Source of the DNA: Nymphaea colorata | Taxonomy: Eukaryota > Streptophyta > Magnoliopsida > Nymphaeales > Nymphaeaceae | Length of the DNA: 40,997 nucleotides | Direction: 5' to 3' | Assembly (NCBI RefSeq): GCF_008831285.2 | Contig: NW_022204962.1 | Location: 1 to 40,997, forward strand | Part shown: in pieces, positions 9,401 through 21,180 of the stretch | How positions within the stretch are numbered: position 1 is the stretch's first letter | Layout of the letters: the number at the start of each line of letters is the position of its first letter | Notes under the pieces: model-generated | Told to the model about the DNA's origin: nothing | What the model saw: only the letters and a program-made list of their open reading frames with translations | Database searches by the model: none | Made by a program: the position numbers and the translations under genes

Positions 9401-11985
9401 AACAATCTTGAAATCCAGCTCAGGAAATGCTGCAACCATCCATTTTTAATCAAGGAACTTGAGTATGATCTGCTCAAAAATGCTAATTCCTCTGAGTAAA
9501 AGATGGAAAAACTGTTGACTTCAAGTGGAAAGATGGTGCTTGTTAAAAAGCTACTTGAGAAATGCAAAAACGAAGGTAAAAAAGTCCTTATCTTTTCTCA
9601 ATTCACCCACATGCTTCAGCTCATCTAAGAATTTTTGAAGTGGAAATAGTATAAGTACTAAAGAATTGATGGACAAATCAAAGCTAAATAAAGACAAGCA
9701 GCCATCGACAGATACAACAATCCAAACAAGAAGAGAGACGTCTTTTTACTTTCAACCAAGGCTGGTGGTGTAGGCATCAACTTGACAAGCGCAAATGTGG
9801 TCATCATATATGACTCCGACTGGAATCCTCAGAATGATGTTCAAGCAACTGCAAGAGCTCATAGAATCGGCCAAAAAAGCGAAGTGCAGGTGTATAGATT
9901 GATTACCTGCAACACCTATGAGACTGAAATGTTTGAAAGAGCAACTCAAAAGCTAGGACTAGACAAGGCTATCTTTATCGGAGGCCACTTCAAAGAAGCT
10001 GGATAAAGTACCAATGAAAACAAGCTTTCCAAGGGAGAAATGGAAACACTCTTGAAAAAAGGTATTCTTGGTTTCTTGGAAAACGGTTAACAAAACGAAA
10101 ATGAGACCTTCTTCTAGCAAAATGTTGACGACATCATCCAAAACAACTCCAGGATTGCCAAATACTCTTTGATTAATGGTTCTTGCTCCTTCTCCAAGAG
10201 TCGATTCGTCAGTGACAATGCTGATAACCAGCTCAAGATAAACGATCCTAACTTCTGGAACATTGTCTTGAAAAATGTGCAATCTCCCACTCAGCTTTTG
10301 CTCAAAAAAATGAAAAACAAAGAGTATTCACTTACTCTTGATGGTCAAAAACAGCTAATGCTTGAAGCTTCCGACAACTCAATGTGATCATATAGAACAA
10401 GCTTTCCAGGCATGGCCTGAATGCTGATGATGAGTTCAACTTGATTGAGTTTTTGACAATAGTCAACTCAGAAAGAGGATTCCATAAGTACTATCGTGAC
10501 TGGCAAGCACTTGGCTTGAAGAAATATGCAAACCTTCAAGAAGATTCAAACGTTTACAGCTGAAGACCTAGTCATTCAGACAAAAGTGCAGCCAAAGAAG
10601 CCTGTCAACCTTCGATCCAACACAAACGAAGACGGTGATATCTTCGCTGACGAAGATGAAGAATAAGAAGATGATGACGGCAGCTCTGAAAAGATTAGAT
10701 TGGATGATGCAAAGAAAGATGAACTCATGAAAAGACTATGCTCTTTCTGCGAAAAACCAAAGTGTACTTACTACTGCATGAGTTTCTGCAAGAGATCATT
10801 CCATTAAGAATGCAGAAAGAAAGTTGAAGAAGAAGGGTATCAAACATTCGACAGTGTTTCAGGCAAGCTCGATATCTTTGAACTTTCCATGGATAGCGAT
10901 ACATTGAAGAACCTCCTCAATACCAGCTGGACTTGCTCAGACTGCAACGCTAATCTAGTTGCATGCTTAATTTGCAAAAACAAAGGCTTATACTATGGAG
11001 CTGAGTACAAGAAAAACAAGAAATCCAAATCCAAGAAAGAAGGTGAGGAGGTTGAGGACTTCTCAAAGGCCTTCAAGCGCAAAAATGAAGTAACTAAATG
11101 CTCAACTGCTAACTGCGCAAAATACTTCCATCCAAAATGCATTGACTAATATGATGTCAAAAAGCTCTTCAAATACATTGACACGAATTCGCTACATTTC
11201 CGATGTTCTCTTCATTACTGCAACGCATGTGGCATTAGTGGAGATACTATGTCTATCTTCCAATGTGTTCGCTGTCCCAAGGCCTTACACACCAGGTGCA
11301 TGGACAAAGAGAAGGTGGTGAAGCTCTCCAAGAAGCAGTTCATTTGCGATGCTCACTTCAAAAATAAAAAAGACTTGAAGAAAGCAACTGAAAGATTCGC
11401 AGTTCCTGCAAATACGCTCAAAAAGTTCCTAAAGGCAGAAAAAGTTGAAGCGAAAAAGAAGGAAAGCGAAGAATCTCAGTCGGAAAAATAAAAATTGGAG
11501 CCTGAGATTCCTCATAACTATTCCACTAGAAGGAATAGACTTAACCCAGACGACTTTGAGAGCCTTCAACCTGTTCCCGAGTAAGCACGTAAGATTGTTC
11601 CAAAGGCCAAGGAAAAAATGGCAACGCTTACCTACGAGGAGATAGGTATCCTTCCAATCAAGGATTTTGACTACAAAAACTACGATAAAGTAATTTGATA
11701 TTTATTTAGGATTGGTGCCGTTACTGTGGAAGCCGCTACTCCAGCAACTTCACCCAAGGGCCATGGGGATCTAAGACCCTCTGCACTGTGCACTACATCA
11801 GCTGGAAGCAAAACAAGACCTTGGACCTATCTGAGTATGCAGACAAGCCTGACACGCCGATCGACCCAACCAACGACCAAGAGCTCAAATATTTAACCAC
11901 TTTCTGCCAGAAGCACCCCGAGATGACCTACGCTGAAGTCATCGAATACCTGGAGACCAAGAGGAACAACAAGAAGACCTTATGA
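6492..11985 (+). CDS. CHD-type chromatin remodeller with chromo-, bromo-, SNF2 and PHD-like domains
   Basis: This is a nuclear ATP-dependent nucleosome remodeller of about 1,750 aa. An acidic N-terminus ([15 protein letters not shown]) is followed by a chromodomain (about 6990-7065, [13 protein letters not shown]), a bromodomain (7310-7545, [19 protein letters not shown]), a Glu-rich linker, a second chromodomain (8215-8310, WKNLSYSEATWELE, three of its Glu residues near here being UAG) and the SNF2 helicase. The helicase shows [17 protein letters not shown] with UAA as the Glu (8990-8992), [26 protein letters not shown] and ARAHRIGQ. Then come NSD-like Cys/His zinc clusters (10735-11345) and a final CRYCG..C..H finger (11710-11800). 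Introns are at 7252-7271 and 11690-11709, both 20 nt, plus an unusual 148-nt one at 6593-6740. One-base losses occur near 9150, 9352, 9390 and 10381. The exon link near 10540-10560 is unresolved. Confidence 0.92.
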
Positions 11986-12040
11986 TCGGTAATTGAACCC
12001 CCCATTATAAAATTATTAATAAAAACACGATATAACATTA

Positions 12041-14364
12041 TCATTTCTTAAATAGTTAAGCCATGTTCTTAACCAAGTTATTGTCCAGGCCCAAGTTCTT
12101 GATTTTCTCCTCAAACTATCTCAGCTTGTTGTTCGTTTCCATCATAATTTCCAGACGTTTTTCAAGAGCATTGTACTTGACAATCAGATCTCTGATATCG
12201 TCCTCTTTTTCGGAGACAATTTTCTTCAAGGAAGATATATCTCTTTCCTTGCTCTTGATTTTATCTTCAAAGTATTCTCTGATTCCGATTTAATGGGTGC
12301 CTAAGAATGCCTTCATCTTCACACGCTCGTCCTCAATGGCTGCATTCGATTCCAGCTGTAAGCTTTCAATGAATCCCTTAGAAAGACCAAGCTATTGGGC
12401 GATGGAAGCATTCACAAGCTGAAGATGTTCATATTGCTTTTTCAATTTGATGTTATTCTTTTAAAGGACTTAGATCTTGTCCTCGAGCTCCTTGATTTCT
12501 TGCAGTTATTTCTCGTTGCTGTTAGCTAGAGTGTGCATCTTTTAATCTTTCTGCCTGAGCTGGTCCTACATTTGGTCCTTGACTCTTTTAATCTAGTCAT
12601 GGGCGGTATCAAGATCAGATCTTGCTTGCATCTTTTATGCTCTAAGAACTTGAGCTCATCTTCATGCATTCTCTTCATGTTTTCCATCAAGACCATCAAA
12701 TCACTGATTTATTTATCCTTGGAGTTGGCAAGGTAATGGTATTTCTTCTTTTATTCTTCATACTGGCTTTTGGTCTTCTCTTTGTGTTCGATTCTCTAAT
12801 CAATGTCTGGCTGGTAAGTTGAACCTTGCTTCCCAGATTAGAAACATGCTATTTATGCTCGAGCTGGATCGAAGCAAGCTTTATCTTGAGGTCTTGCACT
12901 CTAGCTCTCTGCTTAGATACCTAAATTTCGAAGTTCTTTCTAACGTCATCATTCTATTGCAAAGATTTGTAGAGTCTTTCCTTCAAGCCTGCAATAATCT
13001 TTTAGTTTTCTCCCACCTTGTCAATGTAAGCCTTGATCTGGTTTTCATAGTAATTTGACATGGCCTTAATATCTTTTCAAGGAGATTGGACATTTTGATT
13101 TTGAATGTTTCAATTTCCTCTTTGTTTTAAAGCTGGAGTGCTTTTATCTTTTCTTTTAGATCGTTATTCTCAGACCTGATCAGCTGGTTTTCTTCTTCGT
13201 AGCTCTACTTGATTCTTTGATTTTCGTCGTAAAGCTCTTTCAGCTCTTGCTTCTTGCATTAAATAAGTTGCTTTAGCTTAAAGTTTTCTCCATTAAGCTC
13301 CTCTATGTTGATTTCGAAAAGCTTAGTGAGGTTCTCAATCTAAAGCTTATTGAGCTCCTCAAGCTTATTTTTTTCTTTTGTGAGCAGATTCTTGGCATGA
13401 ATTTCGTTGCTCTTCAACTCTGACAATAGTGTTTCCTTTTCTTTTTTGAACTGGGTGCTTTCCATAGTGATGAGTTAATCTGATGAGTCATTTTCTTGTT
13501 GATATGCTCCAATTCCAAGTTTCTTTCAAGGACATCCTTTTTTAGACGCTTGATCTTCAAGTTAAATGTTGAAAGTTCAAGATCTTTCTCATTCTCGAGT
13601 CTTTTCTTCTCGCTGTTGAAGTCAGTCTCAAATGTATGCTTGAGAGTCTGAATTTACAGTACGTGAGATTGTCTGAGATGCTTGATTTCCTTTTCAAGTG
13701 ACTTGATGCCATCTTGTAATCTTGTTCTTTCAAGCTTATCAACTGCTTTAATGTTCTATATTTCGTGCTCTTTCTCATCAATTATTTCCTTAAGATTTCT
13801 GATCTGGGTATCATACAGGTCCTTTGAGTTGTTCTGGCAGCTTCTCACATTCTGAAGCTGGTTCACTAAGCTGGCTTCAAACTCATTTTTTAACTTCTAA
13901 ACCTCCTTCTGTTTCTCAATTTATAGGGCATTTTTTTCTTCATGGAGCATCGAGATCTATCTTAGTAGATTTTCAAGCTAAGACTCGTGAGACCTCTGCT
14001 TCATTTCTACTTCAAGCACCAAATTCTCTCTTTAGTTCTTTGTTTTCCTGACAAGATCATCCGACTATTTTTGGAAGAATGCAAGTCGATCATTGGATGT
14101 CTTCAGCTCATGTCTAAGCTAGTTTGCCAGCTCTCCCAGAGTGGAATTCTCATCAAGGAGTCTAGTGTTATGCCTGAGAGCAGCATCCAGCTTGACCTTG
14201 AGTTCATTGACAATGGTAGAGGACTATGTAAAAGCATAACTTACGTCGTATCTTGGCTGGTAAATCGCATACGTCAGCTATTCTCTTTTGGATTCATCCT
14301 TCTTCACAGTCTTAGCGTTTGTTTCAAGCAGTCTTGAGAAGTCTTTGAGGGGACTTTTCGACAT
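12041..14364 (-). CDS. long coiled-coil protein, ~770 aa
   Basis: The gene starts at 14364 (MSKSPLKDFSRLLETNAK) and ends with UGA at 12041-12043. After a short globular N-terminus (YAIYQPRYDVSYAF), nearly the whole protein is heptad-rich: ELANELRHELK, NEFEASLVNQLQN, LKERLYKSLQ, MENMKRMHEDELK, HTLANSNEKELQEIKELEDK. UAA and UAG are frequent as Glu inside the heptads. Net one-base losses near 13463, 13065 and 12780 are needed for continuity. Long plus-strand frames over the region are shadows of this gene. Proteins of this kind in ciliates are often basal-body, axonemal or cortical structural parts, but no diagnostic domain lets me name one. It is convergent with the CHD gene across only 55 bases. 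Confidence 0.8.
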
Positions 14365-14473
14365 TTTAATAATAATTATATTTGATGATTTGTTAACTTC
14401 AATATACTACATTTATCAATAAAAATTATTGCTTTTGACCAGGTAGTGAAATCAAAAATAAATCAATTGAACC

Positions 14474-15430
14474 TCAGTGCTGTTGGGTCTGCTTTATGCC
14501 AAATACTTTGTCCTTGATGAGCTCGTACGCATAGAAGTAAATACCCTTTTGAGGAACTCCTTTAATGATGTTTGAAGCAAATCCTTTGTAAAATCCTCTC
14601 ACGCCTTATTACTTCCATGTCAGTCTTATAACATCTCGGACTCCTTTGTACTTTTATGTAGAAGTGTCATCGATATATTGATTTTGCTGGATCCTGGTCC
14701 GGATGGTCGTTAAAGGATACATTATGCCGCCTGAAACTATCTTGGAGATGGCTCCTGCAAAGAAATTCTTCTCCAAAAATTACGATTGAGGTATATTGGC
14801 ACGATCATATAAGATCTTTGATCCTTAATATACATACATTTGAGCCACTCCTAGTGCTGCAAGACTAAGTTGACAGCAAGCCCTTTAGTAAAACCGATAA
14901 GTCCATGATGCTGATATATTTAACGAGTTTTAGATACAAAATTTGTGACTTCATTGATGTTTGGGCTGACGTTCAGGAGCATTCTAGTCTTTATAACCCA
15001 AAACGGTTGTGTTACGATAGTTGCAAGAACACCAGCTTCTAAACTAGCCCATGAAACGGCACTCATAACTTTTAAATGCTCATCTACGTAAGCCTTCTTT
15101 CTCTATTCATATCTTCTTAAGACGCAATTTACATGCTAAAGTACAAAGAGGAAGCCAGTGCTTGGCTTAGTATGGACATATGCAAGCCTTTAAACAATCC
15201 CTGAAATCCTTCTTTTTTGTAAATTTCTCTAAAGGCATTGAGTATTCCATCATATTTGGGTACGATATTTCGGTGTGCAGCTTTTCCATCATGACCTAGT
15301 TGTTATGAACTTTACTTTGAAACCTGGTTTTAATGACATCGAATGGATGCAGCAGCCCTGCAACATAATTGGCGATAAAGGAGGCAATCGCGCATTTTTA
15401 GCCAATATGGGTGATCTATTTATCAGGCAT
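14474..15430 (-). CDS. mitochondrial carrier family (SLC25) protein, copy A
   Basis: This is an inner-membrane solute carrier of about 318 aa. The first repeat carries HPFDVIKTRFQ (the PxDxxKxR signature), followed by GH.GKA, IVPKYDGILNAFREIYKKEG and FQGLFKGLHMSILSQA. A second repeat has a QPFWVI.TRMLLN signature, and the third ends QKGIYFYAYELIK. The combination of a TRFQS first signature with W in the second resembles the SLC25A32/Flx1/NDT group (folate, FAD or NAD carriers). Substrate cannot be assigned from sequence alone. A one-base loss near 15300 must be bridged. It is in tandem with a paralogue 125 bases upstream, with the same orientation. Confidence 0.85.
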
Positions 15431-15555
15431 CAATGTTGTTGGCAATTTTAATTATGTCGATTCATGATATCAATAGAATATCATCCAGATGGCACAAATT
15501 GGCATAGACCTATCTAACCATTCTCTGCTAAGACCAAGTTAAAACTATATGAAAA

Positions 15556-16499
15556 TCAATTATTAGGAATTGGGCTTGCGTCGATAAATGTCACCTTCAA
15601 TAACTAATACGCATAGAAGTAAATACCCTTTTGAAGGAGACCCTTCAACAAGTTGGCTTAAAATCCTTTGTAAAATCCCATGATTCCTATTACCGACATG
15701 CTCGTTTGACTATCTCATGAACTCCTGAATATTTTTTGGTGTGGTCATCTTTTATGAATTGATTCTGTTGTATGCGAGTTCGCACGGTAGTTATGGGATA
15801 CGTCAACAGAACCACAAATAGTTTGCATGCCGCTCCACAGATGAAGTTCTTTTCCAGAAGTCCACTTTCCGCGATGTTCATATAGCTGTAAAGCCTCTTG
15901 AGTCCCTCGTAGGAATACATTTGCACTACTCCGCTAAAAGAGAGCAGGAGGCTGAGTCCTAAGCCTTTCGAATACCCCCTGAGTCCATCTTGGCGTTGAA
16001 TTTGCCTACAGCTAAAGACGAAATTTTAGATTTCGGTAATTTTACTAGCGGTGTTGAGCAGCATTCTGGTCTTAACTACCCACAAGGGCTGAGTAACGAT
16101 CGTTCCAAAAATACTGGCTTCAGTGCTGGCGATCAGGACCGAGTTCATCACGCTATATCCTCGCCGTTCATAGTTGGCCTTTTCTAATTCATAACTTGGT
16201 TAGCGAATAAGTACAGCCAGAAAAAGAGGGCGGTTGCGGTAGCTTGGCTAAACACCGAAATATGAAAGCCTTTGAAAACACCACGCAGTCCCTATGATTA
16301 ATATATGGTCTTCAGACCCCTTAGGATTCCTTGATATTTGGGTACTAAGTTCTCAGCTTGTGACCTTCCGTCGTGGCCTTTATCGATGAGGGAGTACTTT
16401 GAAATCGAGTCTTGATGAGATCAAGAGGGTGGAGGATGCCCGCAATGTAGGTGGCAATGAAGGAGTTGAGAGCACATTTGAGGGAATATGCTGTGCCAT
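15556..16499 (-). CDS. mitochondrial carrier family (SLC25) protein, copy B
   Basis: This is a tandem paralogue of the neighbouring carrier. It starts at 16499 (MAQHIPS). The first repeat is HPLDLIKTRFQ, then GHDGRSQAENLVPKYQGIL and GLRGVFKGFHISVFSQA. The second repeat has TQPLWVVKTRMLLN, and the third TYPITTVRTRIQQNQ and QKGIYFYAYELLK, closely matching copy A. UAA and UAG again fill Glu positions (AYELLK). One-base losses near 16470, 16395, 16183 and 15703 break the raw frame. It belongs to the same SLC25A32/NDT-like set; substrate unknown. Its start is divergent from the next gene across about 66 bases. Confidence 0.85.
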
Positions 16500-16565
16500 T
16501 TTAATTGGCAAACATCTAATCAATATTAAAATAATATTTTCTGTAGATGCCTTATGTTCTTCTAG

Positions 16566-17118
16566 ATGTTTCATTCGTATTACGTTAAATTTAAAACAAA
16601 TATGCAGAATAAATCTCATCAATCTCTCCATAGACTCCAAAACTCACTCTGTGCTGAACTCAAACATCTAGAATATCGTCAACTCTCGCATAAAAAGACA
16701 ACTCCTCTATTTCCCTTAAAACTCCCAGCAAGGATGCATCTAAAACAAGCTTACTTTCAAGCAAAAGTACAAGATTGAGTAGATCATCACTAGCTGATGC
16801 GGATAAACACCTACAGAAGTCAAAGGGAAAGGCAAACAAAGTTATATGCCCCATGATTGAATCGATCTTGAATAAGCCCAAACAAGAAAAACTTAAGAAA
16901 AAAGGGTGCACATTTTCCAAATCAAAACACAAATTTTGGGAAATGAGCAACACGTCAACCAAATGCAACGATAGCAAAGTGTAAAATACTTCAGAAAGCG
17001 TCTCAGAGCTGATGAAGAAAAATGTATCTGTCTTATAACGTAGAAATAATACTAGCAGATAATACGCAAGCAGAAAGATTTAATACAGCAGCTCGAAAAG
17101 ATCATAGACGAAATGTGA
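16566..17118 (+). CDS. hypothetical basic protein, ~180 aa
   Basis: The frame starts at ATG 16566 (or ATG 16599) and ends with UGA 17116-17118. It is Lys/Ser-rich with low hydrophobicity: LHRLQNSLCAELKHLEYRQL near the N-terminus, then a Ser-rich stretch (KTSLLSSKSTRLSRSS), a basic central part (KPKQEKLKKKGC) and a helical end (KDLIQQLEKIIDEM). A one-base loss in the A5 run near 16690 and one near 17070 must be bridged. No known domain is seen. The composition suggests a cytoskeletal or nucleic-acid-associated protein, but that is only inference. Confidence 0.55.
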
Positions 17119-17285
17119 TAATTTAATTAATTGTTATCTCACTATTCAAATAGACTAAAGAATGCATAATCTGCTATTCTAACGCTATTTTAACTGCCAT
17201 ATCCTCATTAATTCTTGAATAATAGATCAATTATGCATTATTTTTGAACTTTTTATATAGCTTACGTTTGGGAATCAACAAAAAA

Positions 17286-17923
17286 TCATTGTATCTTCAA
17301 TCCAGCTTCATTGATTAGTTTATTCTATTTGTTTTCTCGAGAAGAAACAACTTAATTTTCGGTCTTAGTCTTGATTTTGGCAAGCTTGTTGATAGCACTT
17401 AGATCGATATTGTTTAGGCGGTCCTTCAGTTCTCTCAATTCCGTCCCAAGTTTGCTGTTGGATTTAGATTTGTCGCTTTTTTTGGTTTCCTCTTTTTCCT
17501 TCTATCTTGATAATAAGGCCTTTCCGAGATAAAAGTTAGCGCGTTATAGCACTCCAATATACTTTTCTTGCAGCTGACTGTACTTAAGCTGCGTCTCTGA
17601 TGGCTCCACTTGACTGATTGATGTATGAATCCTTGACTTTTGGTTGGTGAGGCAGGACTATTTTATAAGGGTGCTTTTAAAGAAGCGTGACTGCACTAGA
17701 TCTGACTTGATCCTTATATGTTTGAAGTTTCCATTCGGTTGGAACGAGCGCAGCCATATATGGTTGACTCTTTAGTGGGGCATGTCTCCGCATCTTTAGT
17801 AGTGGACTGGTGGGCTTTGAGTTTGTTCCTCCTTCCTCCCAATTTATGATAGATGGGATTGAGGTGGGATTTCTCACTCTCATATCTTGGGCTATTGTTG
17901 GCTGCACAGCATAATGCAAACAT
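17286..17923 (-). CDS. hypothetical protein with Lys/Glu-rich helical C-terminus, ~210 aa
   Basis: The start is taken as 17923 and the stop is UGA at 17286-17288. The N-terminal half is polar and Pro-containing (PTSIPSIINWEEGGTN, KHPYKIVLPHQPKVK). The C-terminal half is helical (LKYSQLQEKYIGVLERANFY, LGTELRELKDRLNNIDL, AINKLAKIKTKTENE) and could dimerise. Several frame changes are needed around 17900 and 17610, so the exact N-terminus is uncertain. No recognisable family. The spacers on both sides are AT-rich. Confidence 0.5.
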
Positions 17924-18065
17924 CCGTTATTTATATACTTTAAATGTTAACGTGTAATTAAATTAATTGAATTTTCCACTATCTATTTCAATACCACCAA
18001 ATACACAGATTAATCCTTCTCTTAGCTTGTGATTGCTTTTAATAGAATAAAGTAGGAAGATAGTA

Positions 18066-19390
18066 TCACTGTGAATAGAGCTATTTTACAAGCCTAAACA
18101 TGTTCTTGTATGTATGGTACTGATCGAATTTGAAATAATCCTTCAATATCGGCCTTACGTCCTTAACCTCAATTAACTTCTATAAAAATTCCTCTAGTTT
18201 GAGCAACTCATCATCGCTAGTATCACTATAAAAAGGAATGATGGGAACTCCGTTGCTTTTCTGAAACAGATAAGCCTGTGGAGAGTTGTCGACTAAGATT
18301 ATCCTTGAGAGATCACGCTTACTTAAAACCCTAAGATCCTTGACGAGATTAATGCGGGAATGCATCTCGTAACAGTGTTGCCTAAACAATCTGAAAGAAA
18401 AAAGTTTCTCCTCAGGGTCCAATACCTTTAGGACTGCATTTCCATACTCCTCTTGGCTAGCAGTAAACACCCCAGCTCAAATTTCTCCTTCAATCTCTCT
18501 AATACTTAATGCGCATGTGGTCTTATCTTGACGTTGACACAATAGTCTCCATTTTACGTGCAGATTTATATTACAGATCCCCAGCCGCCAGAATTGATTG
18601 AATTGTATTAGTTTAGATGCTGTGTGTGCAAAAGAGTTTCGTCGAGGTCGAAAACAATTGTGATTTTTCCATCGAATCGGGTAAATTGGCCATTTTTGGA
18701 GGATCTTTGGGAGGAAACGCATGAACATTGACATCAAACGTTGATATGGAGTCCATAAAATGGTTCAAGTAGGGGCTTACGTATTACCTGTTGTTAAGAT
18801 ACTCATGCACGCTCTTCTTTACATCTGATATGTAATACTTTTCTTCCTTTGGTTCTTCGGCAATCGCCTTAATTACATGGCGTTGTTATATTGCCGGTTT
18901 GATTGTCGGACGTTTGAGCACGTGGCAATGGCTTCGCATGACGATTTCCTACTTTTACTCTTTGGGAAGTTTTATTTAATGGTCAGTATGACTGATTTTC
19001 GGATAGTGAATGGTCTTGCTATCTTTATGCTGAGTATTTTAAAGTTGTGCACTTTCAGCTAATTTCGAACTGAGTAAAGGAGAAGTTGGTCTTTCATGAA
19101 TGAGTCGATGGCTGTGGTAAAGCTGTGGCTAATGCATTTATTTCTCAATAAAACTGCCCTCAATTTAATCAAGCTCAGCTATAAAGACGGTGTAAATGCG
19201 ACGTGCTTGATTTGAATAGGCCTAACTCGATGCTCCATAAATTTTTTTGTTTTTTTCTATTTAGATTTTGATGATTTAGCAGTTGGTGCGCATCTGATCA
19301 CATATTTGGGGTGAGTTTTGCTCTTTCTGGCGGTTTCCTATCATTACTTGTAGGAAAGCCAAGGATGCTTCTTGCTGTTTATATGTTCAT
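18066..19390 (-). CDS. FCP1/SCP (NIF) family protein phosphatase with long N-terminal extension
   Basis: This is a HAD-type Ser/Thr phosphatase of the SCP/Dullard group. The catalytic DxDxT motif is VFDLDETLLHT, followed by the family blocks VNVKIRPHAHEVLERL (Glu by UAA at 18506-18508), FTASQEEYGNAVL, HCYEMHSRINLVKDL and RIILVDNSPQAYLFQ. The domain occupies the last third. The first two thirds are a polar extension of about 220 aa with no known domain (EKEEIVMRSHCHVLKRP, KKSVHEYLNNREYVSPYL). A 21-nt intron at 19327-19347 joins the first exon (MNIETARSILG). One-base losses near 18677 and 18475 are bridged. SCP phosphatases act on Pol II CTD or membrane-linked substrates such as lipin regulators; the target here is unknown. 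Confidence 0.88.
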
Positions 19391-19446
19391 TTATCAATTA
19401 TATAATAGGAAACTCTTTATGAATCAAATACGTTTATAAAAATCAG

Positions 19447-21029
19447 TCACTCCTTCTTCAGGTAGGGATGCAGGTATGCCTCCTCAGGAGTAGGACGCTC
19501 GTCAGGATTGTACTTCAAGCACAGAGTGATGAATTAGATTGCAGATTAAGAGATACGATACTTTTTTGGGTTATCCTTCGGGAAGCTTGGCTTTACTGCT
19601 TTTGAATCAGGTTTTTTCCAGTATTTCTGTCTGGGAGATGTTGTGGGCAAACGGTTTTCTTCCGTAGAGAAGCTCAAAGAAGATTATTCCTAGCGACCAA
19701 ACGTCAACCTTGCAGGATATCATTGGATCGTAGGAGTCAAATGTTTCAGGTGGAAGGTACCAGTACGTGCCCACGCCTTGGGAAGTGAGCTCCATTCGAG
19801 ACTACTAGTTGTTGGGCATCACCTTGCATAGTCCGAAATCAAGGATCTTGACGATGCCGTCGCAGAACATAATATTACTTGGCTTTAGATCGTAGTGAAT
19901 TACTTTTTCTTTCAGCTTGTAAAGATAAAATATTGCAGAGAAAAGCTGCTTAATGATGGAGCGTGCTTCTTTCTCCTCCAAGCATTGGTATTTCCTCAGG
20001 TAGACCGAAAGCTCGATACCATCGCACCATTCAAGTTCAAACACAATTTTTCCCTCGTTTTTGTTGAGATCGACCAAGTTGTGGAATGCAGCGATGTTGG
20101 GATGGCTCAGCTGCTTTTGAATGTCAGCTTCTCGCTGCACCCTTCTGAAAAAGTCCTCCTTTTCCAACTCATCCGAGCTCACTTCTTTGTTGAGGACTAT
20201 CTTGAGAGCCACAATCCTGTTCGTTTCCAGATCATAACACTTGTAGACCTCACCAAACCCACCTGCTCCGAGCAGTTAAAGAGTTTGGTAGCGATCGTAA
20301 ACGATAGGCCATCCTTCCTTATAGTACATGGATCTGATTTCTTTTTCGGCGAGCTTCATACGGTCCTTGTAGATGGCTACTTCCTTCTCTCTGTACTTCA
20401 GCTCATTTTTCAACTCGTTCAGCTCCTATATAGTAGATTGTTTACTCTGGTGATGAATTCAAATGAACTGACAGTCCTTACCAGCTCCTAGTTGCTGATC
20501 GATTTTGAACGCTTTAACTATTCCAGCCTGTCAAGAGATTATTCCTTTGCTGCTATGGACCGTTTGAGGGTAATCAGAATCTAACCGTCCATAAATGATC
20601 GCATGTTTTCCGAAAAACTACCTAACCTCTCGTCTTTTTTATGGCGCTCAATTCTCCTGAGCTACGCTAGCTACAGCATCGAGCTAGCAATGACGTTTCT
20701 TGCCTTTTTCTTGAACTATTTGGCCTCAAAGAACAAATTATTCGAACGCTGCACCTCGTCTTGTTTACGATTTTTAAGGTCTTGAATGATTTTATCCTTT
20801 TCTTTCAGCTGTTCCTCCAGCTACTATATTTTGTTGGGCGGTGGCTTGTCTCGACTGTTTTTTGTTGAACCCGAACTGGTTTTTATTGTTGAGGTGGCTT
20901 GATGAGATAATCCGTTAATTTTTTGTTCCCAGGAAGATCTGTTTCTATTTATGCGTCATTTCTGCCATTCTTATGCTTGTTTTGCTTGATGATGTTATCT
21001 CCATTTTCGTCATGTGCCGGTTTCTTCAT
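19447..21029 (-). CDS. Tousled-like Ser/Thr protein kinase
   Basis: The N-terminal half is coiled coil ([34 protein letters not shown]), as in Tousled-like kinases, which phosphorylate histone chaperones such as Asf1 during S phase. The kinase domain starts [18 protein letters not shown] (Gly loop) and has VALKI (ATP-binding Lys), [10 protein letters not shown] (catalytic loop), KILDFGL (DFG) and then the TLK signature [36 protein letters not shown]. It ends [17 protein letters not shown]. The Glu in LELLG is UAA (20276-20278). Frame slips near 20425 and 19612 must be bridged. Start ATG 21029 ([10 protein letters not shown]) is the first plausible one; a slip soon after it leads into the main frame. 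The kinase subfamily call rests on the activation segment. Confidence 0.9.
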
Positions 21030-21180
21030 TTTCTTGGTTGGGTGTTATGCGTCTTGGCGGGTATTTGGTCTCTATTATGAATTCATTCTCTTATTATGAA
21101 AACAATAATCGACTAATCAAACAATTAGCTACTGCAGCTTTCTTAAAATTGGTATGATGCTCTGCTCCTCTGATTATTAA

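Noticed and set aside
12063-14337. Several plus-strand open frames across 12063-14337
   Set aside because: They have hydrophobic, Leu/Ser-rich nonsense composition typical of the antisense of a coiled-coil gene and no motif; the minus strand carries one continuous 770-aa helical protein.
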